Below are positions 27,087-36,563 of a DNA stretch of 64,000 bases, piece after piece. Position 1 is the stretch's first letter. The number at the start of each line of letters is the position of its first letter. The notes below the pieces were generated by a model. The model made no database searches. It was not told where the DNA came from and saw only the letters and a list, made by a program, of their open reading frames with translations. Source of the stretch: Barnesiella intestinihominis YIT 11860 (lineage in GTDB: Bacteria; Bacteroidota; Bacteroidia; Bacteroidales; Barnesiellaceae); contig NZ_JH815203.1 in the NCBI RefSeq assembly GCF_000296465.1, positions 1,037,453 through 1,101,452 on the forward strand, given 5' to 3'. Both the position numbers and the translations under genes were made by a program.

Positions 27087-30000
27087 CTAAAATTTAATAT
27101 CTACACCGACCGTAAACGTGCGGGCATTGGGATAAGCCGCCGCATAAGAATCGGTTTCAGGATCGAGACCTCCATAAGGAGTAATAACGAATACGTTATT
27201 TACATCGACATGGAAACGCATATTCTGGAAAATTTTCCGTGTAGTAGCAGTAGAAGGAACCGTATATCCCAACGTTATATTTTGTAAGCGGATATACCAA
27301 GCATCTTCATAGAACCAGTCTCCGTATCCATAGGTCGAACCCGAGAAAAAAGAACTGGGATTTTTAGTCGAAGGATTATCGGGCATCCAGCGATCGTCGA
27401 GACAACGCAATCCGTTATAACCATACTGTGCCATTCCCCAAGCAGAAACGCCATAAGCCATACGGGTGGGATCCATCATCACCCGGTCGAAAGAGCCGTA
27501 GAAATTGAAATTCAAGTCGAAGCCTTTGTACCGGAAAGTATTGTTGAAACCAATTGTAAACCCGGGATCCGAAGAGCCTAATAAACGGTTATCGGCATCG
27601 TCGATAATACCATCTGGTTTCCCGGTCAAAACAAAACGTCCGTTACGAACTACGGGATCGCCAGTCTCAGGGTCACGCAAATAACCGTTCAAGTCCTCAA
27701 TAATCAACTGACCCGGTTTCAAATCAGGTTGCGCAGCAGGAGCCTCGTCTCCCTCTTGCATAATACCGATGGCCTTACGAGAATAAATGGCCCGAATAGG
27801 ATCATTATCCCCTTCGTATACCGAAGGTTTCCAATCGGTCGTATGCTCTACCCACCAGTTTTTCACACGAGAGAAAGTAATATCGGAGAACCAAGAGAAA
27901 TCTTTTGTCACGATATTTTTCGTATTCAAGGTAAATTCAAATCCCCGTCCTCCTGTCGTACCGATATTAGCCGAAACGAAAGTCAGGTCATGATATGTAT
28001 TTAAAGGTTTATCTGTCAACAAATCCGTTATCCGACGTTCAAAAAATTCGAACGTACCGCCAATACGTCCATCGAACAAAGCAAAATCCAAACCGACGTT
28101 GAACTCTTTGGTTGTTTCCCATTTCAAATCGGGATTTTCCAAACGCCCTAAAAATACACCTGTTTGTTGGCTATTATCCTGTTTATTATATGCCAACTGT
28201 GCATAATAAGCTGCAAAAGCATTATTGGTTACACCTGTCGCATTTCCTACCGTACCATAGCTGACACGAGGTTTCAACATCGATACTACCGAGCGGGCAG
28301 GTTCCATAAACGGCTCTTCGGCCATATTCCAAGCCAATGCCACGGACGGAAAATAGCCCCACTTGTGATTACGGGCAAATACGCTGGCTCCATCGGCACG
28401 GAAAGTAGCGGTCAACAAATAACGATCCATGAACGTATATCCTACACGGGCGAACGCCGAATAAATCTTATTCTCACTACCACCGGAAGCCACTTGTTTC
28501 GTACCTTCCCCGGATTGAAGACTGTTCCATAAGAATGCATCGGTGATAAATCCATTGTTGCCGGCACTTACATAATAGTCCTTATTAAACTCGGCCGACC
28601 AACCCACTACCGCATTAATACGGTGATTACGGTTGAACTCTTTCATATAGCTACCGGTCGTCTCGATCAGATATTTCTCACTATCGTTTTCACTAATCGT
28701 AGCGATACCGTCGGAAAGACCGCCAAAAAGAGTCTCCTTAGGCATATAAGTCTTACGACTTTGATGAGCCCTATCCATACCCATACTGAACTTGAATACC
28801 AAATCTTTGATCGGTTCATAAGTCACATACGCATTTGCCAAGATACGATCCATCAATCCCTTATCCGTATTCAACAACAATGAGGCCGGATTCGGCTGGG
28901 TCGGTAACTGCGGATTGACAGGATAATTGCCATCTTCATCTTGCGCCGGAATATTCGGATTCATCTGTACGGCAGCCCGAATCATACCCGATTTTTCATA
29001 TTCTTCGGCTCCGAGCTGCGTATTATCGTTAGCTATACGAGAAGCTGTAATGTTGACACCGGTTTTGAAATATTTATTGATAACCTGATCCACGTTAATT
29101 TTTGCCGAATAACGTTTCATTCCCGAATTTTCAATAATACCACGATTATCATAGTAATTCAATGACATCATAAAATTGGTATTTTTGCTACCGCCTTGCA
29201 CACTCACATTGTGTTGTTGCACGCTACCGTTACGGGTAATCAAATCGAGCCAATCGGTTCCTTCACCGGCAGCTGCAATCTGTTTATCGGTAAACGACAG
29301 TTTATAAGCCACACCGTTTTTGGGAGAATCGATTGCCTCCTGCAAGGTACGATCTCCATAGGGATAAACGTTATTCTCATACATCCACAAATCCCAAGTT
29401 GCAGTATTCATGGCGTTCATCCACTCTTTCAGATTATAGACATCGTAATTATCGGTGTATTGCTGAATAGAATAAGACCCCGAATAAGAGACAACCGTCC
29501 GGCCCTCTTTTCCTCGCTTGGTCGTAATTAAAACCACACCGTTAGCAGCACGGGAACCATAGATGGCCGTAGCCGAAGCATCTTTCAGAACTTCGATAGA
29601 TTCGATATCGGCCGGATTGATAAAATTCAATACGCTCTGTGTCCCAGCAACCATTCTTTCATTCGTCGTCGATGGTTGTTCCAATTCTGTTATGGGAAAA
29701 CCGTCCACTACGTATAAAGGAGTTTTAGAACCATTGATAGAACCCTCTCCACGTACACGGATATCCAATCCACCACCCGGCTGGGCACTATTCTGAGAAA
29801 TCACCAAACCGGCAGCTTTTCCTTGCAAGGCATGAGCAACAGAAGGCGCTACCGCAAGATTAAGATCATCGCTCTTCACCGAAGAAACAGATCCTGTCAA
29901 ATCACGTTTCTTTACCGTACCATAACCGATAACGACTACTTCGTCGATGTAATTTCCATTTTCGGTCATAGTCACATCTAATTTTTTCGAACCGCCTATT

Positions 30001-30302
30001 TTCACCTCTTGGGTATCCATACCCACATATGAAAAAACAAGCGTTCCATCGGCTGGGGCCGAGATGGTGTAAAAGCCGTTATAATCGGTAGAGGTTCCTT
30101 TTGTTCCTCCTTTCACAAGAACACTGACACCGATTAACGGATCTCCAACAACATCTTTCACAACACCGGATATTTGTATATTCTGAGCCATTGCTCCCAA
30201 ATATCCGCACATAAGAATCAAGGAGACGAAAAATCGCGTACAAAACCGAAATTTCATACTGTGTTTTCCATGATTCCGTTCTACTTTCTGTAATAGATTC
30301 AT
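27087..30302 (-). CDS. SusC/RagA-family TonB-dependent outer-membrane transporter
   Basis: The longest frame gives 1071 residues from 30302. An ATG at 30257 would start directly at the signal peptide (MKFRFCTRFFVSLILMCGYL), and I cannot decide between them. After cleavage near AMAQ come the CarboxypepD-reg domain (ISGVVKDVVGDPLIGVSV), the SusC hallmark VVVIGYGTVKKRDLTGSVSS, and the plug with VDGFPI and ASATAIYGSRAANGVVLITT. A 22-strand barrel ends in VGVDIKF. It imports oligosaccharides into the periplasm with SusD as lid. It sits 51 bp after the GH36 gene and 26 bp before susD. Family certain; substrate inferred. Confidence 0.95.
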   Translation of the reverse strand: MNLLQKVERNHGKHSMKFRFCTRFFVSLILMCGYLGAMAQNIQISGVVKDVVGDPLIGVSVLVKGGTKGTSTDYNGFYTISAPADGTLVFSYVGMDTQEVKIGGSKKLDVTMTENGNYIDEVVVIGYGTVKKRDLTGSVSSVKSDDLNLAVAPSVAHALQGKAAGLVISQNSAQPGGGLDIRVRGEGSINGSKTPLYVVDGFPITELEQPSTTNERMVAGTQSVLNFINPADIESIEVLKDASATAIYGSRAANGVVLITTKRGKEGRTVVSYSGSYSIQQYTDNYDVYNLKEWMNAMNTATWDLWMYENNVYPYGDRTLQEAIDSPKNGVAYKLSFTDKQIAAAGEGTDWLDLITRNGSVQQHNVSVQGGSKNTNFMMSLNYYDNRGIIENSGMKRYSAKINVDQVINKYFKTGVNITASRIANDNTQLGAEEYEKSGMIRAAVQMNPNIPAQDEDGNYPVNPQLPTQPNPASLLLNTDKGLMDRILANAYVTYEPIKDLVFKFSMGMDRAHQSRKTYMPKETLFGGLSDGIATISENDSEKYLIETTGSYMKEFNRNHRINAVVGWSAEFNKDYYVSAGNNGFITDAFLWNSLQSGEGTKQVASGGSENKIYSAFARVGYTFMDRYLLTATFRADGASVFARNHKWGYFPSVALAWNMAEEPFMEPARSVVSMLKPRVSYGTVGNATGVTNNAFAAYYAQLAYNKQDNSQQTGVFLGRLENPDLKWETTKEFNVGLDFALFDGRIGGTFEFFERRITDLLTDKPLNTYHDLTFVSANIGTTGGRGFEFTLNTKNIVTKDFSWFSDITFSRVKNWWVEHTTDWKPSVYEGDNDPIRAIYSRKAIGIMQEGDEAPAAQPDLKPGQLIIEDLNGYLRDPETGDPVVRNGRFVLTGKPDGIIDDADNRLLGSSDPGFTIGFNNTFRYKGFDLNFNFYGSFDRVMMDPTRMAYGVSAWGMAQYGYNGLRCLDDRWMPDNPSTKNPSSFFSGSTYGYGDWFYEDAWYIRLQNITLGYTVPSTATTRKIFQNMRFHVDVNNVFVITPYGGLDPETDSYAAAYPNARTFTVGVDIKF

Positions 30303-30353
30303 AGATCGAGATTTTTAGTTTGTTAAAAAAATTATATAGAGAAATTTGGACTT

Positions 30354-32402
30354 TCACTTTTTCACTTCGTTCGCTTGGAACAAAAGCGCTCTCTCAAACT
30401 TGCAATGCAATCGAGCCTCAGGACCCTCAACCTCACCCAACGAAACTTCATTGAAGTAATCATACAGTTCATACTTTTTACCTTCTTCCAGACCTTTCAC
30501 AAGGATATCACCATCGAACGACGAAGCATAAAAAGCGTAATACAACGTGCCGTCCTTACGAATGACATGAGCTTCGGGACGAGAATAGCCTATATCATAC
30601 AAGCCATTTACATATTCTCCTGTCGAAAGCATCTTCTCGTTATACAGCGAGAACCATTTCTTCCAGATAACCTCCTTCTCAGGAGTCAATCGATAATCGG
30701 CTTTTACCTTAGGATTATTCTTGGGCCAAGTAAATTTGGTTCCCAATACGGCTCCAATACCGAACGACGAAGCAAAGTCATCGCCATTATCGCTCAATTC
30801 GACATGATCGCCGAAATAGGCCGTTCGAGGAACCAATGCTTTATAGACATATCCTTTCAAACGTACTTGCCAGCTACTGGTCGGGTCGGAGGCTACCGTT
30901 TGGTTGGTATAAGGCAAATTATAAAAAGACATACAGCAGCCGCAGGGACAGTTTTGAATAACCGCATGCGGATTGATTGACCGAGATTCGTCATATATCA
31001 TCTTGAAGAATCCGGGTAACTGCTCATAAGAATATTGGGGACATTCGGGGTGATGCTTCCAATTATAATCGGGATGCACGCTATTCAAATGCTGACCATC
31101 GAGTTTCAATCCGTCGAAGTCGTATTTTTTCATAAATCGATCCACCAGATCTCGACTATACGACACCACGCCCGAATCGACAGGGGAAAGGTAATAACTG
31201 TCCCACCAAGTAATATAATGCGGGGTCTGTTGCTTGGAAAGCGTAATAAAATCGGGATTTTCTTTCAGTACTTTCGTACCCGGGTCGGCAGCCAGCGGAG
31301 CCCACCAAAGTTGAACTTTCAAACCATAGGCCTTCATCTTTTTCACCAAATCGACCATATCCCTATCGCCACCGGGGAAACGTTTGGTATCGAGCTCCCA
31401 GTCTCCTTCGGCAATTTGGTAACCGTCATCGACAGTCGCCCATTTGATGCCCAATTCTTTCACCTTAGGCAAAGTCCCTAAGATTTCGGCAAAAGTGGCT
31501 TCTCGTTCATATCCCCACGCACACCACATGGGCTCGAATGCGGCCGGTTCCGATTCGGGCATTACCAACCCGGAAACCTGCATATATTCTGAAAACTGTC
31601 GAAGCGGAGCAAAGCAATCTCCTTCATATACCGATACGAATGTCCGCACCGTAGAAATCGTATCGCCCTGTGTAAATGCCACGACCGATTCTCCCGCACT
31701 TTCGACCGCAACCTCTGCATAGTTATCGTATTTCGATTTCTTCACCGGAAACGAGACCAACCGGGGAGAAAGTTCTACATGTCCCACGGCAATACCTTGA
31801 TCTCTACGCCACAAACAAGTTACAGGAATACCTCCACCGTAATCCGAATCGTTCATTCCCATATAGTTACGTTGATAGAAGGTAGAGTCGACTGGGAGAA
31901 TCCAATCGGCTCGTTCTATGGTAGACTGACCTTGAAAAGACCAGAACGCCGGAGTATCTTCGTTATCGATCACCCGGAACGCATGGTTTACCCACTTCAC
32001 TACATGCAAATCGCGAGACGATTCATTCACATATTTTACTTCGGTAACGGCCATACCGGGGAAACGACGATCCACACTAATCGTTTGTATTTTTTTGATA
32101 GTACCACCGAAAGGCATCGAAGCCTCTCCAATCAACGTATAGACAGTAGTATCCCCAACTACCCGGGTATCCCGGCTTTTTAATTTAAAATCAGATACCG
32201 TCCCCTCTTCCAGCTCTATATATTCAGTCTGGCTTTTTTCGGTCAAAGGAGCATCATTTCCGGTTAACTCGACCGTCATGTGCATATCCTTATCCACAGA
32301 CAGAATCATCGAACCGCTTTTTATTTCGAGACCTTCGCTGCAAGAAAACAGTAAAAACGAGGACAGTATTGAAATAATCGTGTATTTATCGATGTGTTTC
32401 AT
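30354..32402 (-). CDS. GH36-like alpha-galactosidase / alpha-N-acetylgalactosaminidase lipoprotein
   Basis: The 682-residue lipoprotein (lipobox LLFSC, C21) has an N-terminal beta-sandwich of about 280 residues, then a TIM barrel with MWCAWGYE, WATVDDGYQIAEGDWE and LWWAPLAADPGTKV. The segment FDGLKLDGQH puts the probable nucleophile at D435. The segment VASDPTSSWQVRLKGY puts the probable acid/base at D506. GDHVELSDNGDDFASSFG follows. Between the two catalytic sites lies a NCPCGCC cluster at 484-490, where classical GH36 enzymes have a CSGGG-type loop; the four cysteines are notable and may shape the C2 pocket. With galactosamine catabolic genes in the operon, action on alpha-GalNAc or alpha-GalN is possible; plain alpha-galactosidase is the alternative. 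Confidence 0.85.
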   Translation of the reverse strand: MKHIDKYTIISILSSFLLFSCSEGLEIKSGSMILSVDKDMHMTVELTGNDAPLTEKSQTEYIELEEGTVSDFKLKSRDTRVVGDTTVYTLIGEASMPFGGTIKKIQTISVDRRFPGMAVTEVKYVNESSRDLHVVKWVNHAFRVIDNEDTPAFWSFQGQSTIERADWILPVDSTFYQRNYMGMNDSDYGGGIPVTCLWRRDQGIAVGHVELSPRLVSFPVKKSKYDNYAEVAVESAGESVVAFTQGDTISTVRTFVSVYEGDCFAPLRQFSEYMQVSGLVMPESEPAAFEPMWCAWGYEREATFAEILGTLPKVKELGIKWATVDDGYQIAEGDWELDTKRFPGGDRDMVDLVKKMKAYGLKVQLWWAPLAADPGTKVLKENPDFITLSKQQTPHYITWWDSYYLSPVDSGVVSYSRDLVDRFMKKYDFDGLKLDGQHLNSVHPDYNWKHHPECPQYSYEQLPGFFKMIYDESRSINPHAVIQNCPCGCCMSFYNLPYTNQTVASDPTSSWQVRLKGYVYKALVPRTAYFGDHVELSDNGDDFASSFGIGAVLGTKFTWPKNNPKVKADYRLTPEKEVIWKKWFSLYNEKMLSTGEYVNGLYDIGYSRPEAHVIRKDGTLYYAFYASSFDGDILVKGLEEGKKYELYDYFNEVSLGEVEGPEARLHCKFERALLFQANEVKK

Positions 32403-32418
32403 GGTTTCTTTTCTTAAA

Positions 32419-33483
32419 TTATTTCATAATTCGAATGAAATTTTCCCGGTAGATTTTTCGCAAGACTTCATCGGGAAGGTCAAAACCCGAATAATACCAG
32501 TGATAGTAATAATCGGGAACATAAAAGTGTTCGTCGTCGGTTTCGAGAATCCGAAATGTCGTTTCATACATTTCGGCAGACATACCGTTATCGGTCCCAT
32601 ATAAAATGCGATCGGCGTAACGAGTATAAAATTTCTTCATGTAGCGAGGAATACTTGCCGTCTCTCCGAAACGGGCCGACATATCGACATATAAATTGGA
32701 ATACTCGTCGAGTAACCTCCCCACGATAGAAAGATCATAACTGCAATTGATGAAATGGCAGGCGACAAACAACGTGTTCGGGTGATTCTTAACGGCCTCT
32801 GAAAATTGCGCAATCAACTGTTCGTGGGATTGCATGCCGGGTATGGACATATCGATTTTCCATTTCTTCCCATTCATTAGCCCATCGTTATATTTATCAT
32901 CGGGCAGATACATCCAATAAGGCTCTGCTACATGGATATTCAATGGCATCCCCAACTCTGCACAAGTTTCATAAATCGGCGACATCAAAGGGTCGTTCAA
33001 ATGGATTCCTTCGGCCATATTCGTCTGAAATGCGACATATACGCCCAATCCTTTATCGGTTACCTCTCCGACACCCTTAGCTCCCATTTTGTGGCAACGC
33101 TTCAATTCCTCAACGGCTGTTTTTACAAACGAAGACTTTCCGTAATCCGACAGGTCGAGGCCACACCACAAATCGAACCGGTCCTTATAAGGAGCATAAA
33201 CTTCTACGATGGAATCGAAAGAAGCCCCGGTATATCCAGTCAATACAACTGTTTTCTCGATGCCTTTCCTATCCATAGTTTTCACCCACTGAGCAACCTC
33301 TTCGAGTGAAGAAGGGTAATCGTGAGAGTGTGCATCGATAACCGGATATTTCGCTTTCTCGACCTTCGTTTCGGGTATTTTATAAATAGATTTCGGCATA
33401 TACTCTTCCAACAGTATATTCTCCTGTCCATACCCGGTCGAAACAAAAAGCAAAGCGACTAAAAACAGATAACAGTGTTTCAT
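32419..33483 (-). CDS. secreted COG2159-type amidohydrolase
   Basis: The 354-residue protein has a signal peptide (MKHCYLFLVALLFVSTGYG). It belongs to the amidohydrolase superfamily of the ACMSD/COG2159 branch: metal motif VIDAHSHDYPSS near residue 49, WCGLDLSDYGK, PLNIHVAEPYW, VACHFINCS and ILYGTDNGMS with the last metal aspartate. These enzymes are metal-dependent hydrolases or decarboxylases. The gene lies between the aldolase and GH36 genes (33 and 16 bp gaps), which puts it in the sugar pathway. Since the operon lacks an obvious GalNAc deacetylase, deacylation in the periplasm is one idea, but nothing in the sequence proves it. Confidence 0.8.
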   Translation of the reverse strand: MKHCYLFLVALLFVSTGYGQENILLEEYMPKSIYKIPETKVEKAKYPVIDAHSHDYPSSLEEVAQWVKTMDRKGIEKTVVLTGYTGASFDSIVEVYAPYKDRFDLWCGLDLSDYGKSSFVKTAVEELKRCHKMGAKGVGEVTDKGLGVYVAFQTNMAEGIHLNDPLMSPIYETCAELGMPLNIHVAEPYWMYLPDDKYNDGLMNGKKWKIDMSIPGMQSHEQLIAQFSEAVKNHPNTLFVACHFINCSYDLSIVGRLLDEYSNLYVDMSARFGETASIPRYMKKFYTRYADRILYGTDNGMSAEMYETTFRILETDDEHFYVPDYYYHWYYSGFDLPDEVLRKIYRENFIRIMK

Positions 33484-33516
33484 ATACCAAGATTAAGTTC
33501 GTAATAATTCTTATCG

Positions 33517-34344
33517 TCATTCGGCGGCGCTTCCCACCATTTTATATTTATCGCACAATAGTTCTACCACAGAATCGGTCGCCTTAGGGAATACTTTTCG
33601 CAAATCGATTTCATCGCTATTCTGCAAGGTTTGTTTCAATGCCCGCATAAACGTGTCTTTTATCTCTGTCGCCAAATTGACTTTGGCTATACCGTTGCGA
33701 ATAGCCTCCCGAACCATATCGTGAGGAATACCCGAACTCCCGTGCAAAACCAAAACCACATCGGTTGCGGCATGTATCTCGGCCAAACGGTCGATATCGA
33801 GACGAGGTGTCGATTTATAAAATCCATGAGCCGACCCAATAGCCACAGCCAAAGCATCCACCTGTGTAGCCCGGACGAACCGAACGGCATCTTCCACAGT
33901 CGTAAAACCGGACGAATCTTGCATTTGTCCCAACTTAGGCACATAGCCCAATTCGGCCTCCACATTAGCCCCGTACGGTCGAGCCATCTCTACGACCTTA
34001 CAAGTCGTTTCGATATTCTCCTCCATACTCTTTTCGCTGGCATCGATCATTACCGACTCGAATCCGGCATCGAGGCAACGTTGCACCAACTCGACAGAAC
34101 CTCCATGATCCAAGTGTATGCAACCGTCAAGCCGGTAGTCTTCGAGTCCCTGACGCGCCAATACAACCGCCCGCTTCAATCCCATATAATCGATCGAGCT
34201 CTTCGTCAATTGTAACATAACAGGCGCCTGCACTCGCGATGCGGCTTCGAGTATGCCTTTCAAGGTCTCGTAGTTGTAAAAATTGGTCGCCAGAATGGCT
34301 TTCCTTTCAAGCTGAAACTGTTTAAGTTTTTCCTGAACTTTCAT
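33517..34344 (-). CDS. class II ketose-bisphosphate aldolase (GatY/KbaY-like)
   Basis: This 275-residue cytoplasmic enzyme of the class II aldolase family has zinc-binding and active-site blocks: CIHLDHGGSVELVQRCLDAG, FESVMIDASEKSMEENIE, NVEAELGYVP, AVAIGSAHGFYKS and VLHGSSGIPHDMVREA. It should split tagatose-1,6-bisphosphate, or fructose-1,6-bisphosphate, to glyceraldehyde-3-P and DHAP. A GatZ/KbaZ-like partner and a PfkB kinase gene immediately upstream make tagatose-1,6-bisphosphate the better guess. It lies 6 bp after the kinase gene. Confidence 0.88.
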   Translation of the reverse strand: MKVQEKLKQFQLERKAILATNFYNYETLKGILEAASRVQAPVMLQLTKSSIDYMGLKRAVVLARQGLEDYRLDGCIHLDHGGSVELVQRCLDAGFESVMIDASEKSMEENIETTCKVVEMARPYGANVEAELGYVPKLGQMQDSSGFTTVEDAVRFVRATQVDALAVAIGSAHGFYKSTPRLDIDRLAEIHAATDVVLVLHGSSGIPHDMVREAIRNGIAKVNLATEIKDTFMRALKQTLQNSDEIDLRKVFPKATDSVVELLCDKYKMVGSAAE

Positions 34345-34350
34345 ATTCTG

Positions 34351-35304
34351 TTATAATGTGATGTGCTGATTAAACCTATTCCGTGCTATCTCCTCGATGG
34401 TCTTTTTATCGGCAAAAGCTCCCGTTCCTCCTGCCGCAGTCGTGTTGATGGCGCCTGTGAGATTCCCGAATCGCTGACAATCTTCCAAAGTCTCGCCTTT
34501 GACAAATCGCGAAATACACCCGGCATTGAAACTATCGCCGGCGCCGATTGCATCCACGACTTCCGTATTCAAGAACGAAGGCAGAAATGCCGGTTCTTCT
34601 CCCCGACGAACCAACAGAGATCCTTTACTCCCCATTTTTATAATTGCTGTATTGACATAAGGTTTTATTTTCCCGACAGCTTCATCGATCGTTTCGGAAG
34701 AGGTCAATAACATAAGTTCTTTTTCATTCGGCAAAAACACCGAAACCAACGGTAAAATGCGGGTATAATCGAAATCCCAGATTTCTGTCGGGTCCCATTG
34801 CGTATCGAGCGAAGTCGTCACGCCTTGTACACGAGCGTAATCGAGTATTTTTTCCAAATCGGCTTTTAACGCCGGTTGTAGGAATATGGAAGATATATGG
34901 ATATGACGACATTTCTCAAATACCGATTTGTCTATATCGGCAAACGACATGACCGCCATCGCACCCTGATAAGTTACCATAGCACGGTCTTCGCCATAAT
35001 TCAGTACAATCGTCGCCCCCGAAGAGTGTTCATCGGTTTCTATCAACATGGAGGTATCCACTCCTTTGGCTTCGAGGCTCTCTCTTATCAGATTACCGAG
35101 AGTGTCTTGCCCTATCATTCCTACAAAGCCCACTTTTGCACCCAACGCTGCGGCATTGGCGGCAAAAATAGCAGTAGAGCTTCCCAACGTAAGAATCATA
35201 TCCCCAGCAAATTTCTCTTTCCCGACTTCGGGCTCTCCGTCGATATTATTCAGAATCAAATCGACATTCAACTCCCCGATAGCCAAAATATCGTACGGTT
35301 TCAT
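34351..35304 (-). CDS. PfkB-family sugar kinase (tagatose-6-P kinase candidate)
   Basis: The 317-residue cytoplasmic kinase of the ribokinase family has the first signature DILAIGELNVDLIL with GSSTAIFAANAAALGAKVGF, and the second signature VVDAIGAGDSFNAGCIS holding the catalytic aspartate and anion hole. In this pathway it would phosphorylate tagatose-6-P before aldol cleavage. Alternatives are a GalNAc/GalN 6-kinase or fructokinase, because only one PfkB kinase is encoded here while the full GalNAc route needs two phosphorylations. The start overlaps the previous stop by 4 bp (ATGA). Confidence 0.88.
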   Translation of the reverse strand: MKPYDILAIGELNVDLILNNIDGEPEVGKEKFAGDMILTLGSSTAIFAANAAALGAKVGFVGMIGQDTLGNLIRESLEAKGVDTSMLIETDEHSSGATIVLNYGEDRAMVTYQGAMAVMSFADIDKSVFEKCRHIHISSIFLQPALKADLEKILDYARVQGVTTSLDTQWDPTEIWDFDYTRILPLVSVFLPNEKELMLLTSSETIDEAVGKIKPYVNTAIIKMGSKGSLLVRRGEEPAFLPSFLNTEVVDAIGAGDSFNAGCISRFVKGETLEDCQRFGNLTGAINTTAAGGTGAFADKKTIEEIARNRFNQHITL

Positions 35305-36563
35305 AGCAGATAATCATTAAGGTTTACCAAATTGAACGCATTGAAATACTTATCCATATCGTGTTCGATGCGCATCAAAACAATATCTTCGGACTCATAA
35401 CCATTCCGATTCAAGTTTTCATAAAGTTGATTGCGAGCTACTATCGCCTCCGGTTTTTGCCAGATATAACGGCAACTTGTCCGCACTAACCATAATTTTC
35501 TCTCTTCGGAAAGCTCATTGAAATGATGGCCTTTTTCCGATTCGAGCAACCATTTGCGCCAACGATTCGATTCATCGACAAGTTTCCAAAGCACATTTTT
35601 CATATCGGAACAAACAGCGACTCTTCCCTCCGCATGAAGTCGCTTCTCTATTCCTTCGAGTTCCATCAACGCATCATATTCACTGATTGTAAACTCAGGC
35701 CCTACATTGGCAGCTCCCATTCCACACGACGGATAATCTTCGGGATTCAAAACCCCGTCGGTATAGTGCCCCTTGATGTAGCTCCCGAACTTCGCCACCT
35801 TAGCGGTCAATTTACGCGCTACCTCCTTATCGAAAGTAACCGTATGCAAATCGGTTCCCACTTTACCGACAATGAAGCAAGGCCATACATCGGCCAAACC
35901 GCAAGCCTTCAATCCGGCTTTCAACTCGACGATAAACGTATCGAACACACTCTCATCGGCCAAACCGCCATGAACTTCTTCTGTCCCCACTTCATACGAA
36001 ACCGGAGGAAAACCGTTAGACCGGCGGAATGTTTCGGTATGTTCAATCAACTCCACCGTACGTTTAGCCACCAGATGTATATCTATGATTTCCCCTTTGG
36101 GAACATGAATATCGACAGTCGGATCGACATGTATCAAATCGTAACCGGCAGCAACCGCAGCTTCGAACGATTTCTTAACCGCAGCCATAGCTCTATCGGT
36201 ATCCCATTTCTCAATGGACTGTATATCTTTCAACCACGGTCCTCCGTGATCCACGGCCACGATATAGGGCCCCGTGTAATCGACTGCCCGAGACTCCATA
36301 CGCAACACATCGGTAAAAACCGATTGAGTCATTCCGGTATATCCTCCGTCGCAATCGACTTGATTAAGTGTCGCCGCAAATTTTATAGGCGCATTATTTC
36401 GCTTAGCCGAACGGAATGCCGCTTTAATGACCGCCATCGAATTGGGGCACACGGCCAACAACGTGCGGGATATATGTTGCGTTTCTTTCAGTTCGGCAAT
36501 CCTCCTCAGGATATATTCAGTTTTCGGTTGTGTCGTTTTCATGTCGTTCGATTTAAAGGTCAT
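35301..36563 (-). CDS. D-tagatose-bisphosphate aldolase non-catalytic subunit-like protein (GatZ/KbaZ family)
   Basis: The 420-residue protein resembles GatZ/KbaZ, which support the class II tagatose-bisphosphate aldolase. Matches are AVCPNSMAVIKAAFR, KFAATLNQVDCDGGYTGMT, DHGGPWLKD, DLIHVDPTVDIHVP, SYEVGTEEVHGGL and VGPEFTISEYDAL. Some members of the family may themselves be aldolases or epimerases, so the role is not fixed. The longest frame starts at 36563 inside the end of the SIS gene; the ATG at 36542 (MKTTQPKTEY) is an alternative. It overlaps the kinase gene by 4 bp. Confidence 0.85.
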   Translation of the reverse strand: MTFKSNDMKTTQPKTEYILRRIAELKETQHISRTLLAVCPNSMAVIKAAFRSAKRNNAPIKFAATLNQVDCDGGYTGMTQSVFTDVLRMESRAVDYTGPYIVAVDHGGPWLKDIQSIEKWDTDRAMAAVKKSFEAAVAAGYDLIHVDPTVDIHVPKGEIIDIHLVAKRTVELIEHTETFRRSNGFPPVSYEVGTEEVHGGLADESVFDTFIVELKAGLKACGLADVWPCFIVGKVGTDLHTVTFDKEVARKLTAKVAKFGSYIKGHYTDGVLNPEDYPSCGMGAANVGPEFTISEYDALMELEGIEKRLHAEGRVAVCSDMKNVLWKLVDESNRWRKWLLESEKGHHFNELSEERKLWLVRTSCRYIWQKPEAIVARNQLYENLNRNGYESEDIVLMRIEHDMDKYFNAFNLVNLNDYLL

